This document shows positions 48,240 to 59,079 of a DNA stretch of 64,000 bases, one piece after another. Each line of letters opens with the position of its first letter. Positions within the stretch are counted from its first letter, which is position 1. The position numbers were made by a program, and so were the translations under genes. The stretch comes from Terebella lapidaria (Eukaryota; Annelida; Polychaeta; Terebellida; Terebellidae): NCBI GenBank assembly GCA_949152475.1, contig OX424562.1:36290657-36354656 (forward strand). The letters run 5' to 3'. The notes under the pieces are model-generated. The model was given only the letters and a program-made list of their open reading frames with translations. It did not search any database and had not been told where the DNA came from.

Positions 48240-48900
48240 GCTTGACGATAACAATAGATAAACAATAAAGTACGCTTTTGGTTTATTTCGTGTACTTCCT
48301 CATGCAATCAGCATTTATCTCAATTTGCTTTCATTGGAAACCAATATTCCTCTGATTACTGGAACAATGGTGGCATTTTCTTCCCAAACTTTGACGTTTT
48401 TCTGCACCAGATTAGGTTTCCAGTGTTCTTTTCCAGGGACAGAGAGATGGTTTGGCAGGATACATCACCATTCGGCCCAAAACTGGTGGATTATTTGATA
48501 CCACATCGTTCACTTCATAGCAGTAATTTCAGATGAAACTCGTGAAATTGTTTTTCCTGACAATTTAAATAGATCGTCACCAAACTGTGTTCGACTGTTG
48601 ATATATAATCCATGTGTGTTGCATGGTACTAGTTGGCATATAAGAAACAAACATTTTATGTAAACAATTGTAATAATTGAACAGTTTATCAAACAGAATA
48701 GTACGCAGGATGAGTTATCATGCCCTTGTATCAGTATTGTTCTCCAAACCTCCCACATTTTTGTGAGAATTTACCAGCTTGGTACAGATTTGATCGCATA
48801 TTGAAACCACATGACATGTGTTTTTGTTGCTCACACAGAAATTGATTGATTGATGCACACTGGTATATCCATGTACTTGCAAACCCAATGAAAAAGTCTT
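48240..48900 (+). pseudogene. A segment, old copy
   Basis: The plus strand near 48327-48536 reads FAFIGNQYSSDYWNNGG, IFFPNFDVFLHQIRFP, VFFSRDREMVWQDTS, then FGPKLVDYL, and stops at about 48536. It is the diverged counterpart of FAFLGNQYF...TLFPNCDLGPHHSKYQ...DDREM at 15.3 kb. A deletion of about 20 bases precedes it relative to the young copies. No family recognised. Confidence 0.45.
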
Positions 48901-49095
48901 GCTCGCGCAGTTCATATTATCGTGCATTTGAACATTTCTCGAACGTCTACATACTTAAACATATAGAAATATACACATAGAACAAAGCATAAATACATTA
49001 GGCATACGATACTAGCGTGCCCAGATCAAGACTGAATGGTCGTTCTTGTACATTACCCATATATATGCACCTATATTTCAGTGGGAAATTGGGGA

Positions 49096-49175
49096 GCCTC
49101 GGTAGTGCAATTGTTAGAGCAGTCGCCCGGCAAACGGAAGGTCCGTGGTTCGAGTACCGGTCGGAGTCAACTCGA
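49096..49175 (+). repeat. tRNA-like SINE head or tRNA pseudogene
   Basis: 'ggtagtgcaattgttagagc' resembles an A box and D arm, and 'ggttcgagtacc' a B box, at tRNA-like spacing. Anticodon and T stems pair poorly, so it is not a working tRNA. It looks like the polymerase III promoter of a tRNA-derived SINE; the following 50 bases would be its body. Confidence 0.5.
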
Positions 49176-50929
49176 ATTTTCACTGAAATCTACTCCATCT
49201 TTATACTTGAAGTATGAATGTTGACGTATGAAAGTGAATGTTCCAGTCTGCAGTATTTAGAAGGCCACTACTCAATATCTACCCATGATCCTCTGCAATG
49301 TTTCTCCTATCATAATAGTAAATATTCCATGTGTGTTTTCCCACATTTCAATACATCCCATTATATTCTGTTCATTCTTTTTGCATCAGTCTCCCGCATC
49401 ATGGTTTTTGAGCTGATTCAACTTTATAATTACACCATGCAAACATCATGTGTAAAAAGTGCTTAAGTGCTAAGTCGCAGTTCAGATTAATCTGTAAATG
49501 CCATCGACAAACGTGTATTGTGAAAATTAGCAGTATACAAACAATTTTAATTATAGTGATCACAGAGGGAAGTATTACACTACATAGACAGGTCTACCAT
49601 TTCTCCTAAGTTTGCCTGACTGGAGAGGAATTATGCAGAACCCTCGCAATATTTTTCGTTTACAAATGAATCACAATAATAGAAGATAATGTGATGAGTC
49701 AACATATCCGTAAATTAGGAAGATCCACATATAGGTAAACATGTTCGCTTTATTGATACGAGTTCCGGCAGACATAATCACCCTGCCAAATGGCATAGAG
49801 CGTTGACCGACCTAGTTCTTTTGTTGAGGGGTCAGGTTATGTTGTTGTCGAAGGCTAACTTTTTGGAACCTGATGATCACAAGCCAAAAACACAATGAAT
49901 TCGATGGTATAGTTGGTGTAGGATTTAAAATTTAATCTTTTGACTACTCGCGGTTACGCTGCGTAACCATATCAAAGCCCTGCAACTGCTGTACTAATGA
50001 TTACTGTGTAAACGTAACCTTAACGTAAGTTGAATAATTGTTATAATAATTGCTCAACTAAACCTGTCCGAACAAAAATCAAGAAAACTGTCATATCTTC
50101 ACAGATATTGACATGCTGTAAGCACCATATTAACCCACGAGATTTACTTAATCAGTATACATAGGCCTTTGAAAAGGCTTCCATAAGTAAATGCAATGAA
50201 TACACAAATACAATATATTTGATTACAAATTTGAAAATGATACAAACGAGTTCAAACATAACGATCAATTTCTTGCTATGAAATGGTTTCTTTCCATTGT
50301 GAAACCAATGACAAAGAAGTGACTATCTATATACGTATGTAAAATTACACACCAATATGTATTTTCACAAATAATTGTTATGAAACTTCTCTGAATAAAA
50401 ATAACCCTACATTTGAATATTGTATAAATTCATACATAAGTTGGATCAGTCTGGTGGATGATGGGTGATTCAGTAGCAAACGTGTATGTCTACCAGCTGA
50501 CATCAGCATTAGAGTTGATTCACATGGAAAAAATGGCAATATGGTGTAAAATAATTCTATGTATGGAATATTCATTGCCCTGGTGCTCCTGACATTTGGC
50601 ACTAATCGTTTTTCGTTTGGCCATATTCAGTAAGAGTCAATACAAGCACTCTTTGCTGGCATGAACAAATATTTATTATGTCATCCTTCATGTGAGAAAC
50701 ATGGTGATGCAAACCTTTCCTAGAAATTCAACGATATTCTGTATTCAAAACAGCATCCGGATTTGTATGATCTACATAGTATACAGAACATTAACTCAAG
50801 ATTCATGACAAATATGTCAAGCTATTGTACTGAAACAAGGAAGCTATTGGATTGAGTTATTAAATGTAGACCGCTCCCGTGTTCTGATACATCAAGAACA
50901 TCATGCCCATTGTTAATTATTTCTGGAAT
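49176..50929. other. Diverged unit fragments, no gene
   Basis: Short matches to B ('gttccagtctgcagta' near 49240) and to the 'FQI' block (49665-49790). Nothing coding is supported between 49800 and 50900. Confidence 0.35.
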
Positions 50930-51014
50930 AATACCTCCAAAACTATCCATGCTTATCAGGTGTCTGAGTATCACCCGTTAACAGATACCGGGCTTTCAGA
51001 TAATGTAAATATCA

Positions 51015-51221
51015 TCACCCTTTAGCAATAACGACGACATACACCCCATCAGGGAGATTGTGGATTAGCACCTCTATTTGCTCTTTATCCACTTTGTGTA
51101 AGTGCAATATTGTCCTTTTTGGATGGTTGGTGGAGTTGTACTTATCACTTGTCATTTTGATACAAGCATGGAACCAATGATAATCACCACATTTAATAAA
51201 TACATGTATTACATCAGCCAA
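51015..51221 (-). pseudogene. X segment, old copy, intact frame to its stop
   Basis: A 68-codon frame reads IKMTSDKYNSTNHPKRTILH, LHKVDKEQIEVLIHNLPDGV and YVVVIAKG then TGA. It aligns without gaps to the old copies at 47.4 and 52.6 kb, and with the young copies except for their one-base change. This is the least damaged X. If X is a last exon, this is what it encodes; the 5' limit is unknown. Confidence 0.45.
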
Positions 51222-51239
51222 AACTTCATAAAAACTAAC

Positions 51240-52400
51240 TCCATTTTACGACAGACTTAGCTGGAACGTCAATCTTCCAGGCTGGAGTAGCTGAAAGAAC
51301 ACTAGAGTCAGTTTCCACTCAACATCCTCTGCATTGTTTTTTCCTGTCGTTAATAGTTAACCGTCCATATGTGTTTTCTCCCAGTGCTGTAGATTGTTTA
51401 GCGAGATATTTTCAGCTTTTGTCCTATTTGATTTCCATCAGAATTCCAGTTCAGATGCATGAATTTCAAATTGATCTCAGCTCAACCTTTTCACCTGCAT
51501 CTCCATAATACTTTGTGGTGTCTGCACTGCCTGGGCTAAATAAAAATAGTAACTAAAAACAGAAGGGAAAACAAGTAAATTCTTTACTTGGTAGCGAGTC
51601 TATGGTCAATTCATTGAATTATGTTGCCCAGTTTCCACATCATACTTTTTTTTAAAAAATTGATGCGAAGTCCGAGTAGGCAGTTCAGACTACAACTATA
51701 ATAAACATGGGTAAATGTGTGTTGTTGAAGGAAGCAATCTGTTGCCTAGAACTACCATAAAAGTAATGATTACACAACATAAACAGCAAAGAATGATGCA
51801 GCACGTTCCTGATATTATTCGTTGACAAATATATCACAATAATGGAGGATGACTTGTCACATTATCCGTAAATCAGGTTGAGAAAATACATAGACTATCG
51901 GTGCACATGTTTGTTTTATAGATATGGCAAATACTGACAGGCATGATCTGGAAGGGCAATATTGACTTCCTGGCGACACTCTGTGAATAAATTGTAGTGT
52001 CTTGTCCTGACAACACAGCCAGTCAATCCTGTTGTCTAGCGGAATTTTCGCATCCTCCAGCACATCTATCTAGCTTTGGTATCCAGACCTTCCATGATAT
52101 ACTGAAGAGATAAATTACTTACTTCACCAATATATGCTGTCGACTCATTACAATGGTCATAAAAATTCGTCTAAATCTCTGTTGTGCAGCTAGACGATAT
52201 GCTTCGACATACATGCAGTCCAGCTTCTGTTCTCATGAGAATGTACATTTTGTCCTAGCGTTCTTAGACTTTGAATATCATTCATAGCCTAAAAGGGAGA
52301 CAACTCGCAGTTTTTGCCTTAAATTGAGTGATGCGAAAATTATGTGTCACATAATATGACGGAAACATGTCCGATTGCTAATATCTGAGACCAAACATGC
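51240..52400 (-). repeat. Older B-like and 'FQI' blocks, copy 3
   Basis: 51240-51480 resembles 4450-4600 ('gtttagcgagatattttcag'). 51830-52310 resembles 5086-5490 and 46260-46800, with the frame SILPFQIMPVSICHIYKT near 51.95 kb on the minus strand. The order matches the other two copies. Confidence 0.4.
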
Positions 52401-52419
52401 ATTTCAATGTCCAGGGCCT

Positions 52420-53060
52420 ATGTTTATCAGCTGTCTGAGCATCATCCGTTAACAAATACCTAGTTGCCCGGGGTAATTCTGTCAGACAGCATTAATGTCG
52501 CCAAGTGCCCTAGGTAATCGCTGTGCTTTCAGATAATGGGAAGATCATCACCCTGAGGCAATAACTGTGTCGTAAACCCCATCGTCGTGATGGGGGATTA
52601 GCACATCTATTCGCTCGTTATCCACACCGTGGAGCGCAATATTGTCATATTCGGACGGTTGGCGGATTGGTAATTATCATGTGACATTTTGATATGTGCC
52701 TGGAGCCAATGTTAATCACCACAGTTAATATGTTGCATGGAAACCATTGGCCAATAATTAATATAAACCAATTTCATCTCAAGATACACCTAGCTTTGAT
52801 GTGTTTTCATCAATAATGACTAACCCAGTTCGCACCTGAATCTATATAATGCGTTTCTGTGATCCTGGAAATCTTGTGATATTTGCACTAAAAGCTGAGT
52901 ATACACACGTGTCTTTGAATGCTTCCATCTCAGGTGCATATTCTTTATCGTAAAAACGTGATAAAAATTGTGCTTTAAATATGTGAGTGACAGGTACATA
53001 CTCTATTTTTATTGTTCAACTGCACAAGTGACGATTTGAACGTGCACAGTAACAAAATAA
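52420..53060 (-). pseudogene. X and C segments, old copy near 52.6 kb
   Basis: The X part reads IKMSHDNYQSANRPNMTIL, then after a one-base loss VDNERIDVLIPHHDDGVYD and TVIASG-stop. C follows at about 52870-53000 ('aaaagctgagtatac'). It is the last recognisable unit fragment before the GPCR. Confidence 0.45.
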
Positions 53061-53913
53061 CTAGAAAGTTCATCCAAGCAGTCCGGGTGTTTCGTTCTTG
53101 ACTTGGCTCTCGACTGACAGCGCAAATACACTTCTGCAACTATAACAATTGTACCAATGTTAAAAACAGGTGAAAAAGATTTTGCTCCAGGACCGACTAT
53201 CACTGATGGTCAATTTTGATAACAATATAGTATCCATTCTACTCAATATAGCAAGTACTATAAGCATACAACTTCTTTGTCTTTTAATGTTTTATCTATT
53301 TTTTTGCGTACAAATAAACAACAATATTACAATACGCGTTCATGATATGTTGTACACGTAGTTAATAAACTGCTATAAATATTGATTGTAACCATCTTTA
53401 AATGGCAAGACAACATAGATAACAAAATATAAAAATATTTGCGAATATTGACACATACTTGATGCTCATAGCTGGGACTACATATGGAATATGTAAATTT
53501 CTCTTAAAGATTTACACACAAGTACACTTAAGTTACCACAACTTTTCCCTATATATTTTCGAGCACAACAAATTGAATTGACGTGTAGTAGGGTGTAATG
53601 CACTGCATGAATATCGACATGGATATTTACAATCAGAAGGCGACGGTTCGTTGAAACAGCGATTTTACGGGATATGTTGAAATGCATGACATGTTCGGAT
53701 CACAATTGGAGGGTGATGATCAAGTGTAAACAATATGTTCTCTGGAACTCCGCAGAGTTCACAAAGAGGACAGATGGATAAAGATGAAAGGTTCGAATGC
53801 GTTTACATGTTATATCGTTCTTGTAGCATCTTCACTTAATACTCAAAATAGCGACAACACATGCAAACACTTTTGGACAGTTGAGTACCACCAGTGGCTA
53901 TCCATTCACGGGT
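53061..53913. other. 3' side of the GPCR gene, no other gene seen
   Basis: Downstream of the GPCR stop on the minus strand. No reading frame is supported. A reverse-strand AATAAA would be at about 53005-53010; whether it is the poly(A) signal is unknown. Confidence 0.35.
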
Positions 53914-55554
53914 TCACAAGACGTGATTGTCCTCCACCTGGGAGTCTTCGTCCACGTTGCTGACCACGTGCACGTGTTCCGTGGTCGCTGGGCGGCCTAG
54001 CGTGCCTTCCCCGGATACCGGAGACAGACGATGATGACGACATCCTGCCGGATCCTCGTCCTTCTGGCTCAGGCAAGGCGGGTGGAACGCGATCTTGAAG
54101 CTGTAGCGGAAGCGCGTCTGAGTCAGTGCCGCGGACGCGCGGCGACTCATCGAAGGGCTGTCCGTGACTGCACGGTTGACAGACGGACAGCAACAGAGAA
54201 CCGCTCGGTACTGCTTTCCTGTGAAACAGATTCACTTTCGTTATCATCAGGGATTTATCATTAGTAAATTTCACCAATATTTTTTAGCAGTGTGATGCTT
54301 ACTGGTATTGGATTACTAGCCTGATCATACGATAATATGTTAATCATGAATATGCTGACAATGACAAGTTGTGGTTGACAACATATTTCCATGCACTGTA
54401 AGTGCTGTAAGATAGGTTATGTTATTATACTATAGATTTATGATGTGCGAAATTAGTGGAGCTAATGTCATGCACATTTTTCTTTGCAGGCGAGAGAATG
54501 AGAAATTGGAATGGGTAGGCAAAGTAATATATAGGCCCACATGTACGCTAGGCCTTCGCTGTGATTACATTAGTTTGGTTCGCCAATGACCAATCAACCT
54601 ACGATAGTTGTCGTTGAGTATGCCGTAGATGATGGGGTTGGCGCAGCTGGAGATGAAGCCGAGGATGGTGGCCACCGTGTTGAGGTACATGGAGCGTTTG
54701 AGCTCGGAGATCGTTGGCCTGCAGCTACCATCAGTGTACTTGATGTGTATGCGCCACGAGATCAGCTCGTGCGCATGCCAGGGCACCTGACATACCACGA
54801 ATATCGCGATCACTACAAGGATCGTCCGGATCATCTTCTTGCTGGGCTTCTGGATCGACCTCTTCAGGATCTTGTGTAGGCGTGCGGCGAGGAGCACGTA
54901 TGAGACGCAGATGACGAGGAAGGGAATCAAAAGAGCCAGAACAAGTTGCAGGAACGTCCAGAACGTGAGGAAATCGGTCGAGAAGTTGGTCATGCACTGC
55001 CGGTTGTAGACATCTGTGTATATCCAGTAGGGAATGGAGATTAAGGCACAGAGTATCCAGATTGCACAGCAGACTATTACGCCAGCTTTCACGGTCCGCA
55101 AATGTCCCAAGTTGTAGAAACTGGCGAGATATCTGTCCACAGAAAGAGCTACTAGTGTGAACATACTGGCGTAGCGGTTAGTCTCAAAGAACACCCTGGA
55201 AACCTTACACATAAAGGTACCAAACGGCCAGTCATCACAGTACGTGGCATAGCAGAACACTGGCATGGTCGACAGGAAGAGCAGGTCGGCAAATGCTAGA
55301 TTCCAGATGTAATAATTTGCCACCGATTTGTTCCGGATCTGCGCGTTTTTACTGATGACGTAGAACACAAGAAGGTTCCCTGCCAAACCCACGACCATCG
55401 TAATAAGGTACGACCCTAGTATTCCCGACTTGAGGCGCTCGAGTGAGTGCAGAAACATAACTTTGGCGGTAATGTTCCCTTCGCATGTGTAATAGTGATA
55501 CATGGAATAATCGGCATCGTCCAGCCCGAGATAGGTCACGTTTTCTTCCTCCAT
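53914..55554 (-). CDS. Class A (rhodopsin-family) peptide-type GPCR, two exons
   Basis: A seven-helix plasma-membrane receptor that would signal through G proteins. Exon 1 is 55554-54603, exon 2 is 54218-53914, 418 residues in all. The ATG at 55554 has a good context (ataATGg) and an in-frame stop 27 bases upstream. Visible landmarks: N-glycosylation sites N5 and N27; GN in TM1 (59-60); LAFAD with D90 in TM2; C116 and C187, the conserved disulfide; DRY at 140-142; W166 in TM4; P211 in TM5; FVVCQVP at 252-258 in TM6; NPIIY at 306-310 in TM7. C24 and C278 could form a second disulfide, as in several peptide receptors. Unusual: the CWxP motif of TM6 is CQVP. The tail exon adds KQYRAVLCCC (likely palmitoylation) and a Ser-rich, acidic end. 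Closest in style to the somatostatin, galanin and MCH receptor group; the ligand cannot be told. Confidence 0.88.
54219..54602 (-). other. Proposed 384-base intron in the GPCR tail
   Basis: Donor TATC|GTAGGT (GT at 54602-54601) and acceptor ctgtttcacag| (AG at 54220-54219). Both sides are phase 1: the C ending exon 1 plus GA from exon 2 make Arg318, so DNYR continues into KQYRAVLCCC, a standard helix-8 and palmitoylation layout. If unspliced, the frame ends after RLIGHWRTKLM at 54565, giving a 329-residue receptor with almost no tail. Confidence 0.72.
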
Positions 55555-55579
55555 TATGATGGATCGCGTGCATGCGAGC

Positions 55580-57600
55580 TATGTCTGACCGCTGGACTGC
55601 GTCTGGAAGAATAAGAATAAGACGTCGGTGTTTAGATGCGGAGGAATGAGTTCACGCGTGCAAATGTAAATATATTGGTCTGCCAGTCCATTGAGATTCT
55701 GCTCGTATCTGGTGATAAATTGTTTATCATTCCGCATCGTGGAGTTGGACGTCATCCCACGGCTTATCGGAGAAAGTCCTCTCTTCCGCGACACCGACGC
55801 CGACACTTTGCCTCTGGAATTTCCAACTGAAAAGAAAATTGGATTGACCTTTTATCCGCGTTCTCCATGTTACGCAACGGCCCCATATCGTGACGGCTAG
55901 ACCGACGCCGACTGGTAGATTGTAAGACAGACTAGTTGACACAGTTCACATGAAAAATAACTCCAAGGCATCAGAAGAAATTAAGGAATTACAAATTTCA
56001 AGCACATGTTTTCCAAATTAGTTGCTGGTATAAGACAGGCGACACCTCGCGGGGAAATCGAGGTTGATCGGACGTGTTTTCGATTGTAGCGTGTAAAGGA
56101 AATGTTCAGGAAACCATCCTACAAAAGTCAAGGGTTGTCTTCCTGAGCAACTCATGTTCAGATTATTGCAAGGAATACAAAATACGTGTGTCGTAAAGCA
56201 ACAATGGCTCGACAATGTACAAATATCAAATGTTGGTATATCAAAATAACAAATCAGACGAATACGTGGCATCGTATCATATAATATTGAATGGCTTTTT
56301 TTGACGTACACGCAAACGTAAACACGCTGTAGGTTCATATCATGTGATATATATCGGCTATATATATTGATATTGCTGTGTTGTGGGAATATTAGCTCTT
56401 TGAAGGAAGTGCAGCTACGAGCCACTAAAGAACTGCATCCTCTGGAGAGATTTGCTCTAGAATCAGGGCGCAGGTGTCAACAATAATCTCGGCAATCACA
56501 GAGCAGGTGTGATGTTTTATATTGGCTGCTAGTAAGCCACTATATCTCAGATATTGGACGGTTTATCCAAAGGTCAGTGTTTTTTTCTCAATTCATATCA
56601 AGATCGTTTCTAAGAAAAGCTATCAATTGTGTACATTTCTTATCTGTTGGAAAACAGTTTGTCCAACTCCGGTAAACAAATGATTCAAATGAAATACCGA
56701 ATCCAATAATAGCTAGGATTACAAACCAACCGTTGCCGTAATGGAATCGCGTAAAAATGGTCAAATTCCAATGGCTGGTATACACGCGGAAACATCAGAA
56801 TGTCGAGTTTATGGTTGTGATTCATTCAGTTTTACTACTAGTGGTTCGGTTCCTTAACACGCTGGATATAACCGATATAGCAGCAAAGTCACATAAGAAT
56901 ATATACTATTTTATGACGAAGTCTATTCTCAGAATGCTGAACCGGTATACGGCCATATACCGGTATATAGTTGGACCCCAGTTCTGGCCACGTAATTATC
57001 GCCGTAAATGGAGTAAGATTGAACCAAATTTCCCATATTAAGGCATTCCGAAAGAAATGGTTTTAGCAGATTTTTTTCCCGCCGGATTGGTTCCCGACCG
57101 ATAACTTTAGTTTGCCTCGATTTATCTTCGCAAAATTTTCATTAGTCAGACATATTATGTGGAAGAACCCTATTGGTTTTCGGCCGGATCCGAGGTCCGT
57201 GAGGATGAAATCCGTGTCGATTTATGGACTTGTTTCTGCAGGATAACTCAAAAAGTATACAGGCAATGGCTGCAGAACTTTGCCTGGAGGTTCAGATACC
57301 AACAGAGAAGAACCTTATTGATTTTGGGATCAATCTGTCAAACGACCTTTGACCTAGAGGTCGGAAGTTTTTTCGCCATGTCATCTTTGAGTGAATGTTT
57401 CCAAAATTTTGCACAAAAATACCTAAATACATTTCAAGAGGGGCGGTCATTTTCGTTGAAAAACGGCCAATTTCTGGCGTTGGCGGCCATTTTCTCAAAT
57501 ACTCTTCAGACAGTTTTGAGATTTTTACTTCAAAAGATTGCTCTCACATACCTCTGTGATGTGTATAAGTTTCGTTGTCCCTGAATCGCCGATCTGCGTG
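55580..57600. other. Upstream of the GPCR, no gene identified
   Basis: Likely includes the 5' UTR and promoter side of the receptor gene, but no transcription start can be picked. 55760-55930 has a GC-rich block with CGACACCGACGCCGA-type runs that looks like a repeat. Frames at 56018-56425 and 57159-57584 have no recognisable content; the second lies in the 'ggccattttc' type repeat that leads into the next array. Confidence 0.4.
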
Positions 57601-57689
57601 AAGCGGCCATTTTCATTTTCTCGACTGGTCCAAAATGGGACTTTCTCGTGTTAAATTCTCCTATGCTTTATAATGGGACACATTATCCC

Positions 57690-58445
57690 TAATATCTCAC
57701 CTTGAATTTGACCTTTTACCTCATTTTCGAGGTCAGAGCACAAAATGGCTAATATCTCGCTCATTATCGAATTTACAGCTTAGGAATCAATTGTGGACAT
57801 ATAGGAAATGACATAGTCCGAATATTGTGATGACCTTGTAATTGACCTCACTTTCACCTCACTTTGACCTCATTTTCAAGGTAAAAAAACAAAATAGCTG
57901 ATATCTCGCTTTTTATCGACTTTACAACTTGAGAATCAATTGTGGACAGATAGGAAATGATATATGCTGAATATTGTCATGATTTTGAATTTGACGTTTG
58001 ACCTCATTATGAAGGTCAGAGCACAGAATGGCTAATATTTCGCTTATTATCAACTTTACAGATTAGGAATCAATTATGGACATATAGGAAATGATATATG
58101 GTGAATATTGTCGAGATCTTGAATTTGACTTTTGGCCTCATTTTCAAGGTCACACAGGACAACTTGGCTAATATCTTAAGATTATCAAATTTACAACTTA
58201 GCTAGGATTCTATTGTGGAGATACAGCAAATGATATATGCTGAATATTCGAATGACCTTTAATTTGACTTTATTTTCAAGGTCACAGGACATAATGACTA
58301 ATATCTCTCTTATCAATGAATTTACAGGTTAGTAATCAATTGTGAACGAATGGGAAATCATATACATATATGCTAAATATTCTCGTGACTTTAAATTTGA
58401 CCGTGACCTTATTTTCAAGGCCACATGACAAAATAGCTATTATAT
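57690..58445. repeat. Tandem array, unit about 133 bases, five to six copies
   Basis: 'gctaatatctcg' or close variants recur near 57748, 57897, 58030, 58163 and 58297. Each is followed by 'caattgtggacatataggaaatg' type sequence and 'tgacctcattttcaaggtca'. Non-coding. Confidence 0.88.
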
Positions 58446-58469
58446 ATTGCCCGGTAACCTATCTTAGCC

Positions 58470-59066
58470 CTTGGGCTAATTTTTCATTTTCGTTGATATC
58501 TCGGAAGCAGGGCATCGTAGAGCGAAACGGACGTTATTTTCAGACTCGTCACCTTAGACTGACATGTCTTCGGGGTATTATTGACGACCTTGACCTTGAA
58601 TTTTATCGCTGAGTCGGCATTTTTAGTTTTCGTGGATATCTCGGAAAAGGTGTGTCGTAGAGCGAAACGGACAATATTTTCTGACTCGTCACTGTAGACA
58701 AACATGTCTGAGGGTATTAGGAATGACGTTTGACCCTGACCGTGAATTTTTTTTCTGAGTCGGCATTTTCGTTTTCGTCGATATCTCGGAAACGGTGCGT
58801 CTTAGAGCGAAACGGACGTTGCTTTCGGACTCGTCGCCCTAGACAAACATGTCTGAGGGGTATTATGGATGATGTTTGACCTTGACCTTATTTTTTTTCA
58901 CTGACTCGGTATTTTTCGTTTTCGTCGATATCTCGAAAACCGTGCATCATAGAGTGAAACAAACCCTGACCCGAATTTTTTTTTGTGAGTTGTCATTCTG
59001 TTTGTTCGTTTGGGATCTCAGTACGATGTGTGATAGAGCGAGACAGATGTCATTCGTAGCAAGAGT
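58470..59066. repeat. Second tandem array, unit about 140-150 bases, four and a partial copy
   Basis: 'gatatctcggaa' recurs near 58495, 58634, 58779 and 58928, each followed by 'gagcgaaacggac' and 'gacaaacatgtctgaggg'. It begins right after the first array and shares 'atatctcg' and 'ttgaccttgacctt' strings with it. Confidence 0.88.
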
Positions 59067-59079
59067 ATCATAAATTTTA

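Noticed and set aside
49096..49175. Functional tRNA gene
   Set aside because: A and B box-like strings are present, but the anticodon and T stems do not pair well enough.
53906..54277. 123-codon minus-strand frame overlapping the GPCR tail exon
   Set aside because: It is in another frame. The phase-matched tail frame has the helix-8 and Cys-Cys-Cys pattern expected after NPIIY, whereas this one is a shadow.
54565..55554. 329-residue single-exon receptor as the only product
   Set aside because: It is possible as an intron-retained form, but the in-phase tail exon gives a more typical C-terminus, so the two-exon model is preferred.
56018..56425. 135-codon minus-strand frame upstream of the GPCR
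   Set aside because: No signal, domain or splice evidence; the composition is ordinary for the region.
57159..57584. 141-codon plus-strand frame
   Set aside because: It lies in a repeat ('ggccattttc' type) next to the satellite arrays, has no motif, and the other strand is also partly open.
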